Positions 1-7,176 of a DNA stretch of 32,000 nt are shown piece by piece. The position numbers and the translations under genes were made by a program. The first letter of the stretch is position 1; every line of letters begins with the position of its first letter. This DNA is from Clostridia bacterium DTU065 (GTDB lineage: Bacteria > Bacillota > DTU065), in the NCBI GenBank assembly GCA_001512545.1, contig LFSI01000049.1:1-32000 (forward strand), in the 5' to 3' direction. A model generated the notes under the pieces. The model searched no databases and was not told where the DNA came from. It saw only the letters and a list, made by a program, of their open reading frames with translations.

Positions 1-186
1 GCCCTTTTTGCCAAACCAGAAAAGGGCAACATCGTACACATCGCAACATTCGACATGGGTCCAACTTATGCTGCACCGAGAGCTACTTTCCCGGTGATGC
101 TGAAGCAGAACTCAACGCTTTTTGCTGTGGAGTACTGCAACATCCACGGCCTTTGGGAAAGCAGCATAAAGATCACAGTAGAGTAA
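1..186 (+). CDS. Desulfoferrodoxin / superoxide reductase-like protein, C-terminal part (5' truncated by window)
   Basis: Frame 1 is open from base 1 to TAA at 184-186; translation ends ...EYCNIHGLWESSIKITVE*, with the CNxHGLW motif typical of the SOR iron-site Cys/His ligands. Confidence 0.7.
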   Translation, partial: ALFAKPEKGNIVHIATFDMGPTYAAPRATFPVMLKQNSTLFAVEYCNIHGLWESSIKITVE

Positions 187-195
187 CCCGCTTTA

Positions 196-229
196 GCACT
201 GGGGGTTTTACCTCCCGGTGCTTTTTTTT
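196..229 (+). terminator. Rho-independent terminator
   Basis: GCACTGGGGG-TTTTA-CCTCCCGGTGC followed by TTTTTTTT, directly after the SOR stop codon. Confidence 0.85.
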
Positions 230-372
230 GAGCAATTATACGCGGAGGTAGGCGTTTCTCCTTTTGGCTAAAGAGCTAAGCGGACATTAGAGATTCGGCA
301 GGACCTTTGGCGTTTTTCCAGAAAGTACAAAGAGAAATCTTGAAAAGTGCAAAGGAGGAGGGGAAGTTGCAG

Positions 373-1458
373 ATGTCTTTGCTTAAGTTCGGTAGGAGAA
401 CTCTTTGGGTGCTTGCGGTGTTGGTTTTAGCAGGCTTCTTTGCCTCCGGTGAAGCGGTAGATCTTATGGCTCTTGACGAAGCTATATTCGGTGTGGATAG
501 ACCGCGCATCACCGGTACATTTTTTGACATCCAGCACCACTCAAGTACGGAAGCGATCTATTGGAATTACCAAGCTGCGGCTTTTACCGATGAGATGTGG
601 GAGCAAAAGGTTGAGGAAATCGCCGATCTGGGTATGGAGTACATCGTGGTGATGTCCGTGGCCCTGCACTACCATGCTTTTTATCCATCTGAGATCCTGC
701 CCATGTTCCCTCTAGCTGCAGAAGATCCCATCAAAGCGGTACTGGAAGCTGCACAGCGTAGGGGAGTTAAGGTCTTTTTGGGTGCAGGGTTTTTCGGAGA
801 CTGGACTAATCCTTGGGAATCATTTACCGATAGAACCGTTCGCGAAAGGACCAGGCTTTTTATAAAGGAGATGAGCGAAAGGTACGGCCACTACGAAAGC
901 TTCTACGGCTTCTACTGGCCTAATGAGCTAGGTATCGACGGGTACTTCCCTCAGCAGTTTATTAACCACGTCAAAGAATGCAATGCTTGGGCGAAGGAGT
1001 ACCTACCAAGAGCCAAAACTCTTATCGCGCCCTACGGAACTAACAAGGTAAAGGCCGACGACAGATACGTGGCCCAACTCAAAGAACTCGGAGTTGATAT
1101 CATCGCCTATCAGGACGAAGTGGGCGTCATGAAGACCGACCCCGACCAGCTCTACGGCATCTTTAAAAAGCTGAAGGAAGCACACGACAAGACCGACGTA
1201 GCGTTGTGGGCAGATATGGAGATCTTCACTTTTTCATCGGGCAGCGCATATAGCGGAGCACTGCTTCCTGCAGATATCAACAGAATCAGGCTGCAGCTGA
1301 AGGAACTTGCACCGTTTGTGGAGGAGATCATCTGCTACCAGTACATCGGACTTATGGATAAACCCGGTTCGTTGGCACCTCTAGGTCCTGTAAGCGCTCA
1401 GCAGCTCTATGTAGACTATGTGAATTATTTGGAGGGATTGCCCACAATAAAGATGTAA
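373..1458 (+). CDS. Secreted DUF4434-like (TIM-barrel, glycosidase-like) protein
   Basis: ORF with signal-peptide-like start MSLLKFGRRTLWVLAVLVLAGFFASGEA, RBS AAAGGAGGAGGGG upstream (TTG 367 is an alternative start); motif ITGTFFDIQHH...W...MWEQKVEEIADLGMEYIVVMS resembles DUF4434; paralogous to 22659..23957. Confidence 0.65.
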   Translation: MSLLKFGRRTLWVLAVLVLAGFFASGEAVDLMALDEAIFGVDRPRITGTFFDIQHHSSTEAIYWNYQAAAFTDEMWEQKVEEIADLGMEYIVVMSVALHYHAFYPSEILPMFPLAAEDPIKAVLEAAQRRGVKVFLGAGFFGDWTNPWESFTDRTVRERTRLFIKEMSERYGHYESFYGFYWPNELGIDGYFPQQFINHVKECNAWAKEYLPRAKTLIAPYGTNKVKADDRYVAQLKELGVDIIAYQDEVGVMKTDPDQLYGIFKKLKEAHDKTDVALWADMEIFTFSSGSAYSGALLPADINRIRLQLKELAPFVEEIICYQYIGLMDKPGSLAPLGPVSAQQLYVDYVNYLEGLPTIKM

Positions 1459-1516
1459 TTTGGGCAAGAAAGTTGTATAATTATAGGAAGAGCTGAAAAA
1501 TGTGGTGGTGAGTTTC

Positions 1517-1729
1517 ATGTTTAAACTGCTATTCTTACCGTTCCGCCTGCTGTTTGAGCTAATTCTGCTGCCGTTTAGACTGGTGTTTGCCATCTTTGGC
1601 GGTATCATGGCTTTTACCGCTTTGATTGTTGGTGCCGCAGTAGTCGTACCTATAGTCCTCGTTTTCGGGATCGTACCGCTGTTGGTACTTGCGCTACTCT
1701 TCGCTTTTGCAGGCCGAGCCGTATTCTAG
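1517..1729 (+). CDS. Small hydrophobic membrane protein (about 70 aa) with an internal LPFRLLF/LPFRLVF duplication
   Basis: GGTGGTGAG RBS 4 nt before ATG 1517; MFKLLFLPFRLLFELILLPFRLVFAIFGG...; TATAAT-like box at 1476-1481; terminator follows. Confidence 0.6.
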   Translation: MFKLLFLPFRLLFELILLPFRLVFAIFGGIMAFTALIVGAAVVVPIVLVFGIVPLLVLALLFAFAGRAVF

Positions 1730-1739
1730 CACTTCAAGG

Positions 1740-1769
1740 ATGCCCTCGCTTCTAGAGGGCATTTGCTTT
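1740..1769 (+). terminator. Rho-independent terminator
   Basis: ATGCCCTC-GCTTCTA-GAGGGCAT followed by TTGCTTT; lies inside the over-extended 1689 ORF, arguing for the later start at 1863. Confidence 0.7.
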
Positions 1770-1862
1770 GAACGCAGGACTCTGCGGAGATACTGCGTCC
1801 CCAAACGTACACGACGAAACCAACCGACCTGGCTAAGCGTAGAACTAAAGGGGAGATTCCAC

Positions 1863-2369
1863 TTGAGATTTGCCTACAGCGAAGTAGACTTGGAGAGCTT
1901 AGAGCTTTCAGAAAGGGAGCGAGGGATCTTTCGCGCAGTTGAACGGGGAAGGAAAAAAGGAGCGGATCTTGTGATTCTTCCCGCAATGGACGGCGCAGAC
2001 CTCAGAGAGACATTAAGCAGTGAAAGCTTTCTCAAAGGCACGTGCGACTATCCGGACATGACAATTCTCTTTTTGGGAAAGGATCACCATGGAGGCATCC
2101 TCTACCTCGTTTCAGAAGGCAGAGTCCTGGAAAGTAAAAGCAGCAACGAAGGCAAGTTGGTCGTTGACCTTTCCAGATACTTTTCGCTCGAAAGACCAGC
2201 AGAACTTGCGATTGCACCAACGGCGCAAACCGAAGGTGAAGTGACCAACTCTTCCTTCAGGGTCTTCCTAGCTGCAGATGCAACAGGGCGCATCAGGCGC
2301 ATTTACTCAAGAGGACGAACCGTTAACCTAGACGAACAGAGTGCCCTTGTGATATTCGATCTGGATTAG
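1863..2369 (+). CDS. Hypothetical protein, possibly an atrophied carbon-nitrogen-hydrolase (nitrilase) fold
   Basis: TTG start with AAAGGGGAG RBS; LRFAYSEVDL...RGRKKGADLVILPAMDG...GILYLVSEGRVLESKSSNEGKLVVDLSRYF; nitrilase-like strand pattern, catalytic triad not evident. Confidence 0.45.
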   Translation: MRFAYSEVDLESLELSERERGIFRAVERGRKKGADLVILPAMDGADLRETLSSESFLKGTCDYPDMTILFLGKDHHGGILYLVSEGRVLESKSSNEGKLVVDLSRYFSLERPAELAIAPTAQTEGEVTNSSFRVFLAADATGRIRRIYSRGRTVNLDEQSALVIFDLD

Positions 2370-2465
2370 GGCCTCTACCGCAGTTTTGGTGCCAACTTGA
2401 AAGAAGCTGCATGTTGGCTGTTTGTGACAGATTTATGTACACGTATTTGGGGAAGTGAGGCGGGA

Positions 2466-3890
2466 ATGATGAAGAAGACGTTGGTTATTGTCGGGCTGCT
2501 CGTTTTGGTTTCGACTTTGGCGCTCGCTGTTTTCAAGTACGAAATCCCGTGGCAAAAAGAGCACTTAACAGCAGATCCCAGCGGCAGGATCACTCTTTCC
2601 AAATCCTTTGTTTTCAAAGTCCTGCCCGAGTCCACGGAAAATGGAACGGAAATTTGGGTGGGCCTACCTACAGAGAACACGAAGGTGCAGAGTGCAAGCT
2701 ACTTAAAAGACGGTCGGTTGATACCGCTCACGTTCAAGCAGAGGAGTTCCGGTGGAGAGTATCAGGTTATTTTTGACGAGATTCCCCCGATTTTGCCAGG
2801 TGAAAGCTTGGAGATCCACTTCACTGCTTCAATTCCCGACCTCATCTACTGGCTGAACAAAAAGGAACTGGACAAAAGTGCCGGGGAGCAGAGGGTTTCA
2901 CTGTCCTACATTCCCGCTTGGTGGGAAGAAGCTGTAGTGGGCGATCTGACAGTGGAGTTCAGCTTCGGTCCAAGTCTGGAACTTGAAAGCGTACAGTATG
3001 CGAAAAAAGAGCCCACCTGGATAGATAGAACGCCTGAAGGCGTAGCGATCGGGTACAGGTACCAGAACGTTCCCAAAGATACCAAGCTCAACCATGCTCT
3101 GGTGCTGCCAAAAAGCTACTTTTCAGCGGGCTTTGAACCGCAAAAAGACTGGCTCAGCGCCGGGCAGATCACCCTTATTGTGGGTATAGTGGGAGCCTTT
3201 GTGGTTTTCCTGGGATTGCTCGCTGCAGCTTTGACAAAAGTCGAGCGCTACAGCACCCCAGCTGCCTACATCCAGGGCAAAGAAGCTTTTACCAGCTTTG
3301 ATCCGGTGGAAACTGCGCTGTTTTTCAACGTCCCCGGAGACGTGTTGGTGAAGCTGATCATCATGGGGCTCATGGATAAAAATGTGATCAAGATGACTTC
3401 CTCCGGTGAACTCAAGAAAGAGACCACTTTGGAAAGCTTGTCCTGGTACGAGAAGCTGTTCCTGGAGTCGGTGGATGATGAGGTCAACATCCTTCCCGAC
3501 AAGTGGGAGGAGTTCTGCAATAAAACGTTTGACCAGCTCAAGAAGATGCTCGGCGGCTACTGCGGAATGCAGACCAAAACGTACTACCAGAAAAAGCTCA
3601 CAGAGCTCTACGATGATCCCAAGGCAGATCCAAGGTGGAAGGTTCTTAAAGACTACTTGGATAAAAAAATCCCTGAGAAAAAGCAGGAAGCCAGAGGCTA
3701 TCAACCTGCGTACTTGGAACCGTACTTTCCCTTCTTCTACTTCAGCTTTATCAACTCGGACATGGAAGCAAAGCGGAGAGCGGCTTTCACCGGCGCTTTC
3801 ATAGGCAAAAGCGGCACGGGACACGGAGGCGGAAGCAGCTGTGCCTGCGCATGTGCCTGCGCCTGTGCGAGCAGTGGAGGGTGCACATAA
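2466..3890 (+). CDS. DUF2207-like predicted membrane protein with C-terminal Cys-Ala repeat tail
   Basis: Start MMKKTLVIVGLLVLVSTLALA after GAGGCGGG RBS; extracytoplasmic beta-rich region; TM segment ITLIVGIVGAFVVFLGLLAAAL; cytoplasmic region with VETALFFNVPGDVLVKLIIMGLMDKNVIKM; C-terminus GKSGTGHGGGSSCACACACACASSGGCT. Confidence 0.75.
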   Translation: MMKKTLVIVGLLVLVSTLALAVFKYEIPWQKEHLTADPSGRITLSKSFVFKVLPESTENGTEIWVGLPTENTKVQSASYLKDGRLIPLTFKQRSSGGEYQVIFDEIPPILPGESLEIHFTASIPDLIYWLNKKELDKSAGEQRVSLSYIPAWWEEAVVGDLTVEFSFGPSLELESVQYAKKEPTWIDRTPEGVAIGYRYQNVPKDTKLNHALVLPKSYFSAGFEPQKDWLSAGQITLIVGIVGAFVVFLGLLAAALTKVERYSTPAAYIQGKEAFTSFDPVETALFFNVPGDVLVKLIIMGLMDKNVIKMTSSGELKKETTLESLSWYEKLFLESVDDEVNILPDKWEEFCNKTFDQLKKMLGGYCGMQTKTYYQKKLTELYDDPKADPRWKVLKDYLDKKIPEKKQEARGYQPAYLEPYFPFFYFSFINSDMEAKRRAAFTGAFIGKSGTGHGGGSSCACACACACASSGGCT

Positions 3891-3891
3891 A

Positions 3892-5163
3892 ATGAAAGCC
3901 GCAAGAAGGATGCTCTTTGCAAAGGTAGATGGCAATAACTGGCACCTCCGCCGTGAAAACGGCGGAGGAGCGCTTATTATTAACGGAAGTAAAGTAATCA
4001 AGCTGAACCGTACGGCCTTTGATTACGTGTGGTCCTACCTCAGGTGGAAAAACCGGGACAATCTGGCTGCCCTTTTCGTTGCAGCAAAATACCGACTGAG
4101 ATTCAACAAGGCCAAAAGCGACTGGCAGGATCTAAAGCGAAGTCTCTTTCTCGGTGCGGAAAACTGCTGCGAAGCATCAGGTCTTCGAGCAGAATCTGAG
4201 GAAAAGGAACCTGTTGCTCCCATCCGCGTTGACCTAGCCCTCACCTATCTCTGCAACAACGATTGCTTCCACTGCTATGCAGGAGGCAGCCGGAAAACCC
4301 AGGAGCTCACCACAAGCCAGTGGAAAACCGCACTGAACAAGCTCTGGGACTTTGGCGTTCCCCAAGTAGCCTTCACCGGAGGGGAATCGCTGTTGCGGCA
4401 GGATCTCCCGGTTTTGGTAGCTCATGCCAAAAAACTGGGGATGATCGTCGGGCTGATCACTAACGGCAGGCTCCTCACCAAAGACAAGGTCACAGAGCTC
4501 GAGAATGCCGGTTTGGACTTCGTCCAGATCACTATAGAGTCCCACGAGGAAGCTGTACACAACCGGATGGTGGGGAGAGATGCCTTTTCGGAGACCATTT
4601 CGGGGATCAAAAACTCCCTAGACTCTTCTCTGAAGGTGACCACCAACACCACCATGACTGTCTTGAATGCAAACACAGTTTTAGATACAGTAAAAATTTT
4701 GTTGGAAATGGGAGTAACACATATCGGACTTAATGGTCTTATTAGGGCACAGAGAGGCATCGGGAAAGAAGGATTGTCCCCGATGGAGCTAGAAAGTATC
4801 TTGGATCGTGCAAAAACCCTGTGTGCTGAGTTTGGCGCAGAACTAATCTGGTTTACGCCAACTTGCTACAAGGACTTCAATCCTCTGAAGGAGAGTCTGG
4901 GGACAAAACGCTGTTCTGCAGCGTCTACAGTCTTGGCCATTGAACCTGACGGTCGAGTTATCCCCTGCCAATCGTACTTTCAGGGCATCGGCAGTATCCT
5001 CTCTGATCCGCTGCACAAAATTTGGCAGCATCCACTAGCACAGTCTCTACGAAGGCGGGAGTGGTTGGATGACGACTGCAAAAACTGCAGCCACCTACCG
5101 GCCTGCGGAGGAAGCTGCCCGCTAGAAAGTGCAGCACAAACACTACAATCAAAAACGATGTAA
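3892..5163 (+). CDS. Radical SAM/SPASM-domain protein with N-terminal PqqD-like region (candidate peptide maturase)
   Basis: CNNDCFHC (CxxxCxxC) cluster motif, FTGGESLLR, C-terminal SPASM-type Cys pattern CQSYFQ...CKNCSHLPACGGSCPLES; N-terminus GGALIINGSKVIKLNRTAFDYVW is PqqD-like; ATG 3892 with RBS GGAGGG (3876-3881), 1 nt after the preceding stop. Confidence 0.85.
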   Translation: MKAARRMLFAKVDGNNWHLRRENGGGALIINGSKVIKLNRTAFDYVWSYLRWKNRDNLAALFVAAKYRLRFNKAKSDWQDLKRSLFLGAENCCEASGLRAESEEKEPVAPIRVDLALTYLCNNDCFHCYAGGSRKTQELTTSQWKTALNKLWDFGVPQVAFTGGESLLRQDLPVLVAHAKKLGMIVGLITNGRLLTKDKVTELENAGLDFVQITIESHEEAVHNRMVGRDAFSETISGIKNSLDSSLKVTTNTTMTVLNANTVLDTVKILLEMGVTHIGLNGLIRAQRGIGKEGLSPMELESILDRAKTLCAEFGAELIWFTPTCYKDFNPLKESLGTKRCSAASTVLAIEPDGRVIPCQSYFQGIGSILSDPLHKIWQHPLAQSLRRREWLDDDCKNCSHLPACGGSCPLESAAQTLQSKTM

Positions 5164-5193
5164 CGAGAATTTGGTTTTGGAGGGTCTGAGGCG

Positions 5194-6060
5194 ATGAATA
5201 GAACTTATCTATTAATCCTACTTTTTACAGCCTTAATACTATCCACAACTGCATATGGCGACGGCTCAAACCCAACAGCCAGTGACGCGGCACAAACAAT
5301 GCATCTACTGGATGAGGTTGTTGTCAAAGGTTCGGAAAATCTCCGAAGCATGAGAATTATGGAGATCGACACTCCAGTTTTCATCAGGGGAACCGACGAT
5401 GACCAGGTGACGGTCAAGCTGTGGTCGGTAAAGACAGGCACAGCTGAGATGAACCTTCGCTATGAGATTGTCGGTGGCGAAGTGTGGCTGTCGCTCAGAA
5501 AGCCCGTCGGGGAATTAGGAGCAGCGAAAAATACCGCGCTTTTGGTCACTGACGATGCCTCTAGTAGTTTAGAAGAACTCCTTTTGGATTGGGACCTCGA
5601 AGATTTGGAAGTCGAGTTTGTAGCCGAAATCACCATGCCAAAATCCATGAATGTGGTTTTAGGCGATGCGGTGATGAGGGCTGCGATCACGGGAGTTGCC
5701 GGCGTCGATATGAAGGCCGGACAAGGAGACTTCACCCTTGCAGACATCACCGGTTTTGTGAGGGTGCGCAACAACGCGGGGAGTTTGAAACTGAAAAACA
5801 TCACCGGCGACGTGTGGATCAGCGATAAAGGCGGTGCCATCTCCGTAGAAAACGTCACAGGTCTGGTTACCATCGACAGCGACTTCGATGTCGCTCTAAG
5901 GATTCAGGATGTAACCGGCGACGTCACAATAGCTTCTAAGCTAGGCGGTTCTGCAGAGGTGGCAAATGTCAGAGGCAACGTCTCGGTGTTTTCAAGAGAG
6001 CCCATAAAGACGGCTTGCATCGGAATAACCGGAAAACTCATCGTTCCCGAGAATTTTTAG
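5194..6060 (+). CDS. Secreted beta-strand-repeat protein (DUF4097-like)
   Basis: Signal peptide MNRTYLLILLFTALILSTTAYG; repeated ITGxVxVxNxxGxxxVxNVTGxVTI pattern; RBS TTGGAGGG; 30 nt after the radical SAM gene. Confidence 0.6.
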   Translation: MNRTYLLILLFTALILSTTAYGDGSNPTASDAAQTMHLLDEVVVKGSENLRSMRIMEIDTPVFIRGTDDDQVTVKLWSVKTGTAEMNLRYEIVGGEVWLSLRKPVGELGAAKNTALLVTDDASSSLEELLLDWDLEDLEVEFVAEITMPKSMNVVLGDAVMRAAITGVAGVDMKAGQGDFTLADITGFVRVRNNAGSLKLKNITGDVWISDKGGAISVENVTGLVTIDSDFDVALRIQDVTGDVTIASKLGGSAEVANVRGNVSVFSREPIKTACIGITGKLIVPENF

Positions 6061-6063
6061 ATA

Positions 6064-6095
6064 AATATCCTGCCAAGTGGCAGGATATTGTTTTT
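6064..6095 (+). terminator. Rho-independent terminator closing the radical SAM cassette
   Basis: AATATCCTGCCA-AG-TGGCAGGATATT followed by GTTTTT. Confidence 0.85.
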
Positions 6096-6151
6096 GTGCG
6101 CTAAATATACATAAGTGAGAAAACCATTCAAAGAGGGGTGGAAGCGATAAA

Positions 6152-6961
6152 ATGAAAAACAGATTTTGGTTCTGCACTGTGTTGGTTTTCGCACTACTCG
6201 CAGTAGCAATCAGCGCAGAAACTTTGCAGGCTGTAGTCCGCCTGCCTGACAACAACCCTGCTCCGTTTGCAACGGTAACAGTTGGGGACAAGGTTTTTGA
6301 AGCCGATGCAGAAGGCAGAGTAACCCTAGAGGTACCTGCAGACGTCAAGACCGTAAAGATCACCTGGTTGGAGCTGACCGCTGAACTCCCAGTTTCCGCC
6401 AACCTGAAGTTCAAAAACAGACTGCTCTACGGTCCTCCATACATTAAAGAAGATTTCGTCGTCACCGGTCCTGATGTGTGGGAGTTCACCGATGATCAGA
6501 TTTCGGCACCGCTTGGTTCGGAGACCATGCTCTTTTACGAAGACGCTTTCGACAACATGGTTCTCAGAGCAAAGTACTCCATTACCAATCCGGAAAAAGC
6601 ACAGTGGTACTACCTCAGGTTCTTCATCCGTCTGTATGATCCGGGCTTCTGGGGCTACAGCGTGAACATGTCCGTTGTGAACGATCCCTACTTCGTTCGC
6701 TACGACGGCAACTGGGATCAGTACGTAGCAGCAAATATGACATTTTTCGGACCAAAACCTGCGGAAGGCAAAGAGTATGAACTGGTTATGTTTGCCAAAG
6801 ACGAGACCATCACCGTCTACCACCGCGATGTGGCAGGCAAGTATACCAAGGTTCATCAGTTTGTGGACAACTCTCCTGAAGCCTACTTTGACGGCGGTTT
6901 CGCCATCATGAAGAGCTACAGCGGTGCTACCATCAGAGAACTGGGCATCTTTGCCTACTAA
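6152..6961 (+). CDS. Secreted protein of unknown family, copy 1
   Basis: Signal peptide MKNRFWFCTVLVFALLAVAISA; shares RLPDxxxAPFATVTxGDKVFxA, NRLLYGPPY, GPDVWExT, DDF/AFDNMVLRAKxS and WYYLRFxIR with 20428..21249. Confidence 0.6.
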   Translation: MKNRFWFCTVLVFALLAVAISAETLQAVVRLPDNNPAPFATVTVGDKVFEADAEGRVTLEVPADVKTVKITWLELTAELPVSANLKFKNRLLYGPPYIKEDFVVTGPDVWEFTDDQISAPLGSETMLFYEDAFDNMVLRAKYSITNPEKAQWYYLRFFIRLYDPGFWGYSVNMSVVNDPYFVRYDGNWDQYVAANMTFFGPKPAEGKEYELVMFAKDETITVYHRDVAGKYTKVHQFVDNSPEAYFDGGFAIMKSYSGATIRELGIFAY

Positions 6962-6986
6962 TCAACAACTGACTCTATGAGCTTAC

Positions 6987-7018
6987 AAGCACAGTCCTGT
7001 CGGGGCTGTGCTTTTTTT
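6987..7018 (+). terminator. Rho-independent terminator
   Basis: AAGCACAG-TCCTGTCGGGG-CTGTGCTT followed by TTTTT. Confidence 0.85.
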
Positions 7019-7096
7019 AGAGAGAAGTTCAAAGAAAGGACGCTGCAGCGCTCCCGGACGCAGAAGAGAAGGGGATTACACCGGCTTTGTCTAAGT

Positions 7097-7126
7097 TTGT
7101 TAAATAAAGGATATGTAATATTATAA
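7097..7126 (+). promoter_or_regulatory. Candidate housekeeping promoter upstream of 7177 gene
   Basis: TTGTTA (7097-7102), 16-nt spacer, TATTAT (7119-7124); perfect palindrome TAAGTACTTA at 7132-7141 overlaps the expected transcription start. Confidence 0.45.
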
Positions 7127-7176
7127 GAGAATAAGTACTTACAAAAATTCCTTAATCTTCCAGGGTGGTGAGTGAA

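Noticed and set aside
2391-2418. Hairpin GCCAAC/GTTGGC upstream of the DUF2207-like gene
   Set aside because: Only a 6-bp stem with a 16-nt loop; too weak to call
3843-3872. Short TGTGCC/TGCGC repeat considered as a microsatellite or phase-variable tract
   Set aside because: It is in frame as Cys-Ala codons using mixed synonymous codons, which fits a selected protein tail better than a slipping DNA repeat
3123-4001. Long antisense ORF (292 aa) opposite the Cys-tail protein, including an Ala/Gln-rich repeat
   Set aside because: Shadow ORF created by the coding strand and its CA-repeat; no RBS and no family resemblance
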